Shown here: positions 12,301 through 23,002 of the stretch, piece by piece
Layout of the letters: the number at the start of each line of letters is the position of its first letter
Position numbering within the stretch: position 1 is the first letter of the stretch
Origin: Clavulina sp. PMI_390
Lineage: Eukaryota; Basidiomycota; Agaricomycetes; Cantharellales; Hydnaceae
Assembly (NCBI GenBank): GCA_015039315.1
Contig: WIDE01000026.1
Coordinates: 71,274-135,273, forward strand
Reading direction: 5' to 3'
DNA length: 64,000 nt
The notes under the pieces: generated by a model
The model's input: only the letters and a program-made list of their open reading frames with translations
Databases searched by the model: none
Told to the model about the DNA's origin: nothing
Made by a program: the position numbers and the translations under genes

Positions 12301-15167
12301 ATCGTTGTTCGACGAGGGCCAACAAGTACCAAAGACCGTGGCTCTGTTGTCGTCAATGGCGTCAAGGTTCGAGTGGATATCGAGGAGCTCGCTGAGCACG
12401 AAGTCCAGACTCTTGCTCGGCAAAAGCGTGTGAAGCCAACGCGCATACCGCTTGACCAGCCACCTGTGCACACAGTGGCTCGTCGACGAGGCACCATGAG
12501 CGACGATGAGCCTGTGAGCCCTGGTCCTGGGAGCGCAGGCCCGAAGTGGACGTTGGCGGGTGAAGTTGGGAGATTGTTCTCATTCACAACCAGCCCGCCA
12601 CCTGCTTCCACATCTGCAGCAATATTCCCTAGCTCCCCTGTAATGCCTCCACCTGATGCGAGGTCACCAATGCATTGTGCATTCGATGCACTCACCAAGA
12701 TCCGCGAGCTTCACTCTCAATCCATCTCTGATGGGTGGACGTTAGTGAGCGAGAAAGATGTTGCTGTTTATCGAAAGACAGACGCCAGGATATCATCAAA
12801 AATCGCTATCATAAAGGCCCAGCGTGTGGTTGAGGGATACGGTGCAGAGGAGATCGCCGCCGTCATTTCCAACTCTCAATCCCGCACCGATTGGGATGAC
12901 CGGTTGGAATCTGTGCTTAAGCTCGATTCTTATGGGGCTGGCTGTTCGACTGCTTTTGTTCAATTAAAAGCAGGATTTCCATTTCGCGACAGAGGGCTAT
13001 TCGTTGCATCGCTAGTCGCCCGAGTGGTGCCTGATGACGGCCTGAACGCGACTCTTCCGACGACAACACCTAATCGGGGCCGCTCCCCTCGGCCCAGCTC
13101 CAAGCCACCCGCATTAATCTGCGCTTCTACATCATTCGCCACCATTGCTCCTAGTCGTTATTCTCAGGCCAAAGTGAATCCGCTCACCCTTCCAATAGGC
13201 CAAATTCTCGTTGAAGGATGGGTTCTTGAAACTCTTGATCCCTACACTTCCCAGAATCTGGCCATACCTTCCACTCGCTGCACATTGATTACCGCAGTGG
13301 ATTTGACGGGGTCGGTTCCTCTGGCTTTCATTCAATCGCACAATCAAGCAAGTGCACGAGCGATTTTGGCATTGGAGAAGTACCTCAAGGGGAGATTTCC
13401 ACCTCCTTATTCTATCATTCCTGCTCCAGCAGTCACAGTTGCTGACTTGGATGACGAGCTCGCTCGGACTGATGGGCAGTTATTCAGCTGGCAGGTTAGG
13501 AATGCTGATGCAGTTCGCAAGCTGATGTCGTCAACTTTCAACCCTGGTGATAAGACTTTCCAGGTTTCCATTTGCCTTGAGCCCTCAGCGTCCCTGGTGG
13601 AGTCTTTGAATGATCTCCCGAAACCTGAAGCAAGTCGACCCTCTACCCCTTCACGCCCTCCGATCACCGCTGTTATTGCTAGCACGCCGACAGCCAGGGA
13701 CCGCTCACCTGCTCGAGCATCTCACTATCGTTCTCTCTCTCGAGCATCCACTTCCCTCCCCACGGCCTCATATGTACGTCCTCGTACGGTATCACTGGCT
13801 CAAACTTCTACTATCACACCTTCCGTCTCGACGGAGGTTATCGATGACAATCAGGACGACTTACTCGTCTGTGAATTAGTGCTTGATGCCTCACTTTACA
13901 GGTCTGGATGCATCGTAGAAATATCTTCCAAGCTTCGACCATCCTCGAGCGAGGGTGACTCTGGTACTATCGTCGCGCTCTCCCCGCTCCCCCAAGCTGA
14001 GAAAGACTTCGAGATCCAAGCCAAACTCTTCACATTACCTGCCTCGAGTCTTGCTTCAAACTCCTTATCTTCTCCTCTCAAACGCTACATTCTTCGCCTT
14101 ATGGTGCCAACAGCACGGTTCAATGCCGCCGCGATTGAGGATCCTTTGACGGGTTCACTCAGCAAGCCTCCAACGAAACCTGACTGGCTGAACAGTCTGG
14201 AGAGGATGGGCGGAGTTGTTGAAGTCCGCATCAAACCTGCTGGCGAGAACAAATTCAGTGTGATTGTTGCGGACTCGAAACTTCACGCGTCGCGACTTCC
14301 TGCCAAGTCTCCATCTGAGAACGGTCGGGTTGATGAGTGGCCAAGGCTCCAACGGTTTGTGTTCCTTGCTGATTCTTCACCTGAAAGTACTGATCGTCTC
14401 CGTGCAGCATTCCATTTGATCCTGAAGCGTCAGCTGCGATGGAAATTCCGATTGCTAGCGCGATCAATCTCTTGCAAGACGTCGCTCCTACTGGCGAAGT
14501 GGCAGGCCCCGAGTCCACGAGCTCCAACGGCTTATCCAATGGACACGATCTAGCAGTACGTACTGGGCATTTGACTAGCTATATTGATATCAAATCTCAA
14601 GTATCTCTGTTCCAGGATGGGAGCTCATCGGAGGGTGTATCGGGAGCTGCCACCCCAGTTGCAGAACAACCAGTCGTGAGCTTGCTTGGCTTCCTAGGTC
14701 AATATCGCCGCGGCCCGGGATCAGTATCATTTCCTTCTGTTCCCCCCAAACCTAATGCAGGCTCCACCAGCTATTGGCCATCAACCACAAGTCTCTCTAT
14801 CCCAGGCAGATGGCTCTCTAGGCAAGCCTCCCTATCGAGTATAGAAGCAATCCCTGGCACCCCAACAATCTCCAAATCACCACTAGTAGAAGTTGACCGA
14901 TCCGCTTCAGCTGCTAGCAGTGGCACGCCGATCGCCGCTTCCCGGGCTCCACTCACTTTCAGTCTGCCCTTTGTCTTCTTTGTCACCCTCATCGCTTTTC
15001 TTCTGGGATCTCTTTTGAGATCCATGTTATCCCCCGCAGACTTCGTGTTAATCAATGGCCATATCGGACGAGGTGTCCCAGAGTGGCAAGAAATCAAACG
15101 CCTCATGCACTTTCATGCTTTCTCATTTGGTCTCGTGATTGGTATCGTACGCAGAGCACCTGTATAA
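9366..15167 (+). CDS. Giant protein with three START lipid-binding domains and a C-terminal transmembrane anchor
   Basis: Exons 9366..9382, 9458..9985, 10038..10177, 10239..11493, 11547..14354, 14408..14555 and 14616..15167 join to 1815 residues without a frame break. Three START-like modules are visible: about residues 120-295 (LDAWSAVLATPELRREYDPVV, later FWQHDLKAIWGIG), 537-741 (VGVWDLLGIVSTPGIIPYWNK, later QVDLQGWAIEAL) and 1021-1258 (DGWTLVSEKDVAVYRKTDA, then SRTDWDDRLESVLKLDSYG). Each is followed by a beta-rich spacer of 100-250 residues. Near the C-terminus a hydrophobic stretch (about 1749-1770, PFVFFVTLIAFLLGSLLRSM) looks like a single tail-side membrane helix. START domains bind lipids or sterols in a deep pocket, so lipid sensing or transfer at an organelle membrane is inferred. 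The START1 assignment is weaker than START2 and START3. I know no named orthologue. Confidence 0.85.
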
Positions 15168-15794
15168 TAACACACCCACCATTTTGACCCCCCGCATGTT
15201 TTGAGATCCTGACTACATCACCGCATATATATGTCACATTAGCACCCACCCCCCCTTCTTTTTTTTCAAGTCATAGTGTTGATCTCAGCTTCCCGATACG
15301 AGCTGTGGCACACAATAGGGAGGATTGGATGGTGTGATTGGAAAGTATTACATGGTGATGTTACGATGAAGGGGTGCGCTAAGACCAGCAGGAATTGGAC
15401 AGAATGTTATAACATAGAATAGGTGGCAAACTCATAAGAAAAACATCCCGGAACGAAGGACAAGCAGCAAATAAGATCCGAGCAGAGAATCAAGCAGGAC
15501 GAGGTTGATGAGTAGAAGATAGCCAGCCGAGAAACATAGAAGGGAGTGATGAGAAAGATCTATACAACGCAGTGGATCCAAAAGGATGAACGGAGACGGT
15601 GACCGAGCACTTGGATAAACACCATCAACGAGGAAGAAAACTCGGAACGAGGAAGTGATAGCACAAAAGAAAGCGAGGTACAGGCTCACGCTCCAAGGGG
15701 CTCGGGAGCGCTCAGACAGACAAGTGGGAGGAGCAGCTGTTAGCCAATGAACGTCGTGACACGATGAAGAATAGGCGAGCGGCATTGTTCCGAG
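15168..15794. other. Intergenic tail-to-tail spacer
   Basis: Lies between the converging START-protein gene and the LisH regulator gene. It contains a pyrimidine run near 15247-15265 (C7 followed by T-rich), consistent with 3' UTR sequence. The open frame at 15432..15785 on the minus strand has no family motif and is taken as 3' UTR of the LisH gene. Confidence 0.5.
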
Positions 15795-18700
15795 CTACGG
15801 GAAACCTCCAAAGCCATCCGAGACGCTGGACGAATCAAAAGCCTTATTTTCGTCAAAGGTGAAGCCGAAATCCGCGGTGTTGCCAAACATGCTTGCTGGA
15901 TTAGTGTAGTCGGGGAATGAGTTCAGGAAGCTGGTAGTGTCAAAGCTTTGGTCGAGGTCCATGCCGAATAAATCAAAAGGCGCTGGGGGAGCAGCAGCAT
16001 TTGAGGCAGTAATTGGACCAGAGGGTGAGGGGCGGGATAGCGAAGGGCTACTATCATCGACGGCATCACCCACAGCAGTAGGCTGAAGGAAAGTGGAAAG
16101 TCCTGTAATAGGTGCAGGAGGTTTTTGCTCTGCCGGCTTAGGCGTCAATGAAGGGCCACGATTCATGAGAGAATCCTGTAGCAAAATACAGCCGATACGA
16201 AGGTTCAGAACCTCGCGATTGGTTCAAATACAATCTTAAACTAAATGCTTACCTTGCCATAATCCTTGTTTAACGGGCTTGGAGCAAGCGTCTGTGGGGG
16301 TGGCATACTCCCCTTTTGACCTGGTGGTGATGCAGGTGTGGCCCGTCCTACAGGACCTTGCTGCATGCGCGCTAGGATGGGGTTGTTCGCTGCAGTGGCC
16401 GCAGGGCTGGGGCGCGACTGTACGCCAGATTTAGCAGCAGCAGAAGCAGCAGCCATCTGAGCAGGTGCATGCTCCGAGAGAGCATTAGGAGGCGGCGGGA
16501 CGCCGTTCGCAATATTGAACGGAGGTCGCCGGGTGCTTTGTTGGAGTTGCATCATCTGAGCGAGAAGAAAACAAGGTAAGAAAACCCCATGAGCTTCCTT
16601 TGCGCAACATCTTGAAGTGATTAGCATTTACCTGTGAATTGGCATTTGCTGACGCTTGAGGAATAGCACCATTGGGATGAGGTGGAGGAGCAGAACTTTC
16701 CGTCCCGATGGAGTTTCGCCTAGCACGTTTCGGGTCAGGCGGCGAGCCATTTGTACGATCTCCGTGCTCAGCCTATGTGCCGGTGAGAAATGCAAGTCGC
16801 ATGTTATTGGTATTAGCATCGACATCTTGGGAAGGGCAAGTGCCAAAATCATTGGATTCAGGACTGCTTACCACAGGAGAACCAGGCCGCTTCATTCCAA
16901 CATGGGAGGCATCTGTTTCATTCGGCCCAGCTCCAGTGGTCGTAATACCAGGCACACCTCCGCCGCTAGCATGTGGTTGCTGCTGGAGTTGAGGTGGTGG
17001 AGGATGGTGCAATTGCATCATCCCAGAGCCCATGTTGGGGGCGATCAGGCCATTCACCCCAAAAGTCGGTGGTCGTCCTCCACCAGCACCGTTTGCAGCA
17101 GTAGCCGCAGCCTGAGCGTGCTGCAATTGCATAGCCTGCTGCTGGACGGACATCGCAGACATACCTGTGTGCATCCCTACTCTGCTGGGTGTTGGCCCGG
17201 CGATTCGAGGCGTAATGATTCCAGCACCAGCAGGGGGCAGAAGCGACTGTAGTGCATCGTTGCGGGCCCCCTCAGTGATAGGGATGCCACCAGCGGCGCG
17301 AGGAATGTTACTATTAGGTAGCCCAGTAGACGGTGGGGGAGGTGGTCCGTTAGGTGTTTGCATTGTAGAAGGATGAGGTGCAGCTGGGCTGGTTGTGACT
17401 GCCTTGACGACACTTGCACCAGCAGCACCAGGAGCAGGCGTCGACGTTTGTGATCGTGTGGCGCCAGATACATTTCCTGGCTGGGCTGGTGTCGCGGCTC
17501 GACTTCCCATCATTGGTGCGGGCGTTTGATAAGGAGCAGGAGGATAGGGTTGTGGCATGTTCGGATTTGAATTGGGTGTTGGCGCTGTTTGAGATTGTTG
17601 CTGAGCTTGAGGTGTTCCGAAACCAGCCGAGTGCGCGACGCCTGGTACGATCCCGCCAGTTGACATGGGGCCAGGTGTGGGCGCGGACTGGGACGGGGGC
17701 TGGGGCTGGGCTGGCATTGTTGTCTTGGGGCCCATCATACCCACAGGCGCAGGCACGTTTCCTCGCATAGGGATATGCTGTGATGGAGGTTGCATGCCCG
17801 CGGGGACACCGCTAGGGTACGGTGGCTGCGGATGCGGATGGTGGAGCGACATCATCGTGGGGATATTGACCCCATTAGGGCCAGGACGCATCATCATTGC
17901 GGTATTTGGTGCTCCAGGAATGCCGTTGGGCACTCCCGCATTCACAGCACCATTCTCAGGCTGGCCAGGAGGACGCTGCTGATTAGGTTGTGGCGGCTGA
18001 CCAGGTTGTTGTGGCTGGCCACCAGGCATGCTGGGATGAGGGTGTTGGAAAGAGAATGGCGAACTGAGAGCAGGTTGGCCATTGGGTTGCTGGGATTGCA
18101 TACGAGGCGTGCCAGCGACTTGAGGCTGCTGTTGAGCCCCGCCACCACCTGTGAGCTGCTGCGCGATGGGTGCTGGCGTAGACGGCAGACTATGGTGCAT
18201 CTGAGGGGTCCGTTGAAGCCCAGGCTGCTGCTGCTGCTGAGAATTCATCCCATTTGCTTGTTGCTGTTGTGGGCCACCCTGCGGAAGCCCAGACGGTGGA
18301 GGCATCATCGATGTGGGCAGTGCACCAGGATATGGGGCGTTTACGCCTCCACCTTGCTGTAGTTGCTGTTGCATTTGCTGATACAGCGGTGTTGTAGTCT
18401 GTGGATATGGTGGTGGTGGCTGAACGGGAGTACCTTGAGGAAAGTGAGAGTTTCCACCTGGACCACCAGACTCTTGCCCGCCGTTGAATTCGGGGCGGCC
18501 CATCATAGCACCAGTGGACGCACCAGGCTGTTGATGCATTAGAGTAGGATGTCCGCCTGCCTGTGGTTGCCCTGGTCCCTGCGCCGCGGCGCGCATAATC
18601 GCCATATGTTGAGGATTCAGCCCATTTGGACCTGGAGCAGGGCCAGCGACAGGCTGAGCACCGGCAGGATACGACGGTCCTGGTGTAGCGACCCCACCCG

Positions 18701-20149
18701 AAGTCGCTTGACTTTGAGCAAGCTGTTGCGGATGAGATGCGGTTAGTTGGCTCCCTGGCTGCTGTGGCCGTTGTTGTTGCTGTTGCTGTTGCTGATGTGG
18801 TTGATGTTGCTGCTGCTGCTGTTGGGCGAGCTGCCATGGGGTTTGCCCCTGAGCCTGCATCTGCGCCTGAGCAGCATTCATGAGGCTAGCACCAGGTGCT
18901 TGAGGCTGTTGAAGGGTTGCCCCCGATAACATTTGGGCACCGGAAAGCGGTCCTCGACGAAGGAAATTTATCTGTTGGCCAGCTGGTATGGACACCTGAG
19001 GCTGTTGTTGGGACTGCTGCTGCGAGGTGGGATCTTGCCCCATGATGGAATGGTTTTGGAGTGATGGATACATAGTCTGGCTCCCAGGGACGCCCGGGGC
19101 GAGTGATGCTCCCTGGGGGTTCATGCTGGGAGCGCCTGGGGGGAAGTGGAAGGGCGCAGTCTGGGGACGAGCCCCGGAACCAGCAGGAACGAGAGAAGTG
19201 GCCGTTACACCTGAATTGGACGATGTGGAGGCATTATTGAAAGTAACGCTGCCATGTGTGTGATGCTTCTGCATCGCTTGGTGATACAAGAAGGCATCTG
19301 AAGAGCCACCACTATCCATCCCCGTGCGAGCCATATACAAATCCCAAAAGACGACCCACCATCTGACGCAGCAATCGAGGGCCAGCATACAAGGAGAGGA
19401 CCCAAACAATCCCAGACAGGAAAGTCGATGGCCAGGGTGATATGAATCATCCCATCAAAACAGACAAGATGGGCGATTTGAAGGGGGGTGGAATAAGACA
19501 GAAAGCGAATATTAGCCTGGGGTGTTATGGAAGGAACCACATCAGGTGAGGGTACATACTCGAAAAGCAGCCCTTGTGGTGCCTTGACAGGTACAGGCTT
19601 ATCTTCAGCAATTCCAGCCTCAGCCTGGAAGGCGTCCGCGGCCTTGCGAAAGCCCCGTTTGAGGAGATATTCACGGATGTAGAGATGGAAGCTAATGTTG
19701 CATCGATAGCAAGCGGGAAAAAGATGGCGGGGTATATCAGGTTGTTTGCCGATGGAGCATTTGGCTTCCCACCCCCTCCCCCAGGGAGCAGCCAACCAGA
19801 CGATGACAGGAAGAAAGAAGAAAGGGACTTACGCTTGATCGCCTTCCCAATCTGCTTTTGATGAGGACGAGGAGGATGTCATGGTAGTGCTGGAGGCGGC
19901 AGAAGAGGCCTGACCGTCGACGACAGCATTTGCTCCGATCATGTTTGCGCTGTTGTTTGGACTGGCTGAAGCCCCTGCGATGTTGGACTGGAGACGAGGG
20001 GTAGATGCATTTAGGTTGGTGCCACCCGAGGACGATGATGAAGGAGCGAGTGGCAGGGAAGCTGGGGGACCACCGAGTGGAGGACCCGATGATAGTGCTC
20101 CGGCAGTGCCTGCATTTGCTGCTGATGTGGATGCGGAAGGTTGGGCCAT
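15795..20149 (-). CDS. LisH-domain, Q/P-rich transcriptional regulator (Flo8/Som1/SSBP-like)
   Basis: Exons 20149..19833, 19691..19560, 19362..16872, 16772..16632, 16555..16253 and 16175..15795 join to 1254 residues. The LisH dimerisation motif is at about residues 107-140 (HLYIREYLLKRGFRKAADAF). It is followed after splicing by PQGLLFE and WWVVFWDLYMART, the LisH-linker-WWxxFWD block shared by yeast Flo8, Aspergillus Som1 and animal SSBP/plant LUG proteins. The rest is about 1100 residues of low-complexity Gln/Pro/Gly/Met sequence with long polyglutamine runs, then a short basic patch PDPKRARRNS. The C-terminal end is acidic and aromatic (DLFGMDLDQSFDTTSFL), which looks like an activation region. 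Known relatives act in the nucleus under cAMP/PKA control of filamentation and adhesion; that role here is inferred. Confidence 0.88.
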
Positions 20150-21207
20150 GGTGGTGACGAGGGATGATTCGCACCGAGGAGGATACACAAGGAGGTGCGT
20201 GGGTATTGGTGAAAGACTGTCCCGGACAGAGTCAGAATGGTTGAGGAGGCAGCTGCTGCACCAGCAGCGTCAGAACAAAATACTTGATTACCCACAAGAG
20301 ATGGAAACGCCCGGGTTAACGCAGAGTAGACAGTAGACGAGAGAAGAGAGGGGCGGGAGAGAGATGGAGTGTCGGAAGGTGCAAGGGAAGAGGGAAGGAG
20401 AGAAAGCAAAGCAAGCAAGTTGGTCGCGACCGATGGTGAGAGACAGCTGGCGGTCCCAGGACTCGGAAGACTTGTGCTTTGTGTGCTCAGGACGAGTGTA
20501 CTCGCTAGGATCTCGGTTTGAGATACAGGAGTCACTCGAGGTGGGCGAGGACGACGGGCAAGAACTCGTCTGACTGTCTCGCTCGAGAGGGCGGCGGCGG
20601 CAGGGACCGCGCACGTCTTTGAGTACTCAATCCGGGATGCTATGGGACGGAAACCAATAGCTAAGCCGGGATATGCCGGAGGGAGATGTGTGTATCCCTT
20701 AGCGGGAGGCTGCAGAGGGTTACGAGAGAGGGCGCGCAAGGCGGGGAGGGGGAACCCACACAAGTCAAAGCTTGTTACAGCACACAGTCCCACTGACTAC
20801 GGGTCAACATCTGTACACAAATGCCTCCGACCCCTCCAGCTTCACATCTATTTCTCCCTCTCCCTCTCTCTCTATCTCGCTCTTTTCATAGTATGGCGAT
20901 GTACTACCACATGGTCCGAAGAAGTTCTACTCTTATAGAGTTGAAGACGCACACACAAAGGGGGAGAGAAAAAAAAGGACAATAACCCAATGCATTCTGT
21001 GCAGCGCACACGAAAACCCAGTTAGATCCGTCCGCCGCATGCCTCGGCTTTTCCACAGCCCACGCTCGATCCCACTCTGAACTCGCCCACTCTTGACAAA
21101 GGGGCAGAGCGCCTGGAATAGCACCTATGACACACACGGCAAGTGGCAATGAGCGAGAGAGGTCGGGCCCGCCCTTCGGGCTCATTAAGCAGGCGGGTTG
21201 CGACCCA
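20150..21207. promoter_or_regulatory. Long upstream region of the LisH/Flo8-like gene
   Basis: A 1.06-kb spacer without a convincing gene. It probably holds the promoter and a long 5' leader of the LisH regulator, as is common for such regulators. It contains CT-rich tracts (20840-20885). A 260-codon open frame on the minus strand (20011..20793) overlaps the first LisH exon in another frame and shows no conserved motif. Confidence 0.4.
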
Positions 21208-22087
21208 TCATTTGCTACTCATTGCATAGCCCTTCGTATCCAGGATCTAAACGATATCATGTGAGGCAAATAGCAGGGGTGATCTCCAGTCAGTTTATCG
21301 ATTCACAGCTCAGGCGCCCACACATCCACCTCGGCTTGTCTATCCGCGCGCTGCACCGGAGACTGTGTCCGAGGACAAGCGACGACAAACCAAGTCTGAC
21401 CAAGACAAAAATGAAACCAACACGCACCTGTTTGCCGCAGATGGAACAAATGCCCTTCTATAATTAAACGGAAACGTCAAGCCAAGCGAATTTGGCCACC
21501 ATGTGCGTCAGTGATCTGTAATAACATACAAAGACCAGGGGGAGCAGGAGACACATAGGTCGCGACACACAGCCTCGGACACGGCCATCCTGACCCGCGA
21601 CTGCAATCGAGAAATACCTGCATCAAGGAACAGAAAAACCCGAGTACGTACTTTGAACGCACACCCATGACAATATTTGGCGCCATTCTGTGTCGTTGGT
21701 GACTTGCAATCCTACTCACGCAGCATCACCAGGTCAGTCCACAAGAAAGCAATATAGCAAAGTGCCATTTTATCTTTACCTTGCATGTCTTTCCATATGG
21801 CGAGAACCGCTTCGTCGATGTCCCTGCCCGCCCTGCGGATGCCAATGATAGCTTGTTCTCTCCGATCGTTCGTGTCGAGCTCGAGGGCTTAAACGGATCA
21901 GGCGCCGCCAGCTTGGATAATTTCTACACATAGTACGTTGCGGTCAGTTAAATATCGGAGGAAATGAAGGTTTATGAGTATAAGAGAGAGAAAAGAGAGT
22001 GCGCGAAGGGGAAGACAACCCCCCACCCCAGCGTCACTGGCGAGACACCAATCGCTGACTCACCTTTTCACATTTCGTGCAAACCAT
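21208..22087 (-). CDS. cript: CRIPT-family zinc-binding protein (five-exon small gene)
   Basis: Exons 22087..22064, 21923..21780, 21711..21652, 21457..21428 and 21246..21208 join exactly to 98 residues. The exons are too short to stand out as open frames. The protein begins MVCTKCEKKLSKLA, continues with FSPYGKTCKDCKSP and AKYCHGCAFKKGICSICGK, and ends ILDTKGYAMSSK. Four CxxC pairs (CTKC, CKDC, CHGC, CSIC) and the ordering are diagnostic of the CRIPT family, which is conserved from fungi to humans at about 100 residues. CRIPT was first named for binding PDZ domains of PSD-95; in eukaryotes generally it has been linked to splicing-related complexes, and its role in fungi is poorly defined. Length and all cysteines look normal. 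Confidence 0.93.
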
Positions 22088-23002
22088 TATTCAGTACTCT
22101 ATATTAGTATCGGTTCTTAGCACTTAAGTGAGAAGGTGAGAAAAAGGTGCTAATGCTACAAGCCACGGGGCGGGCAGCGAAGATACAAGCGATCCCCTTC
22201 CGTGTTTGCTAATATGTTGATGCGCCAAATAGTGGCCTCATTTGGTGTTGAAATACTAGCTGGGCTTGATCAAGCTACTGAGATGCTCCCACTCTTATGG
22301 TACACAAGGTCAAGATGAAAATTCGTATGCAATTCTGTCGTAAACGATAGAAGAGGGAGGCTCAGCCGTCGAGACTGAGCACAGAGAAAACTATCCAACT
22401 TCAGTGCATAGCACCAAGACTGATAGAAGAGAGAAAAATACTCTACATAAACATGCATGCAAGTCTATGAAGGAGTAAAAAGGGGGAGAAGGGGTCTAAA
22501 GGAAAGTCGGGCTAGGATACCGTACCACGCAAGCACGATACGGCACCAAAACAATTCCCAAGAAGCCCCTGTGGGATGAGGGCGATGTAATCGATACATT
22601 TGCTGAAGGAAAGAAAAGTAGAGCAAGGACAGAAACGATCAACGTGTCACGAGAGATCTGGAGACGGAAGATGATACAAGAAAAGAAGCAGCCAGACCAG
22701 AAAGAAAAAAAAATCGACACAGTCAACGACAGAGAATGGAAAGGATCATAGCAGGAGATCATGATACAGTGATTACCAGCCCAAACTCTCAATTTGCGGA
22801 ACAAGTGAAAGCGGGCTGGTACCGAACCACATTCGACTCCGCGGGAGAGAATGAGGTTCAAAAAGGGCGGAGAGTTATTAAGGGGTGGTGGAGCGTCGAC
22901 CAAAGGGGGAGGGGGCTACGTGTATTGCGGAGAGGGGAGTGCGCGGTTCTAACGAGAGCAGGCAGGGAGACGCGAATAAGGATAAAGAGGGAAGCAAAAT
23001 CC
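22088..23002. other. Intergenic region between CRIPT and the chitinase
   Basis: About 0.9 kb with the promoter side of the CRIPT gene on the left and the 3' flank of the chitinase gene on the right. It is A/G-rich with several short purine tracts. I recognised no gene, repeat or RNA. Confidence 0.45.

Noticed and set aside
15432..15785. 117-codon hydrophobic minus-strand frame downstream of the LisH gene
   Set aside because: Leu/Ser-rich sequence arising from purine-rich 3' UTR on the opposite strand; no family pattern, and it lies directly after the LisH stop codon.
20011..20793. 260-codon minus-strand frame upstream of the LisH gene
   Set aside because: It is Pro/Ser/Leu-rich without motifs and overlaps the first LisH exon out of frame. 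Best read as leader and promoter sequence.
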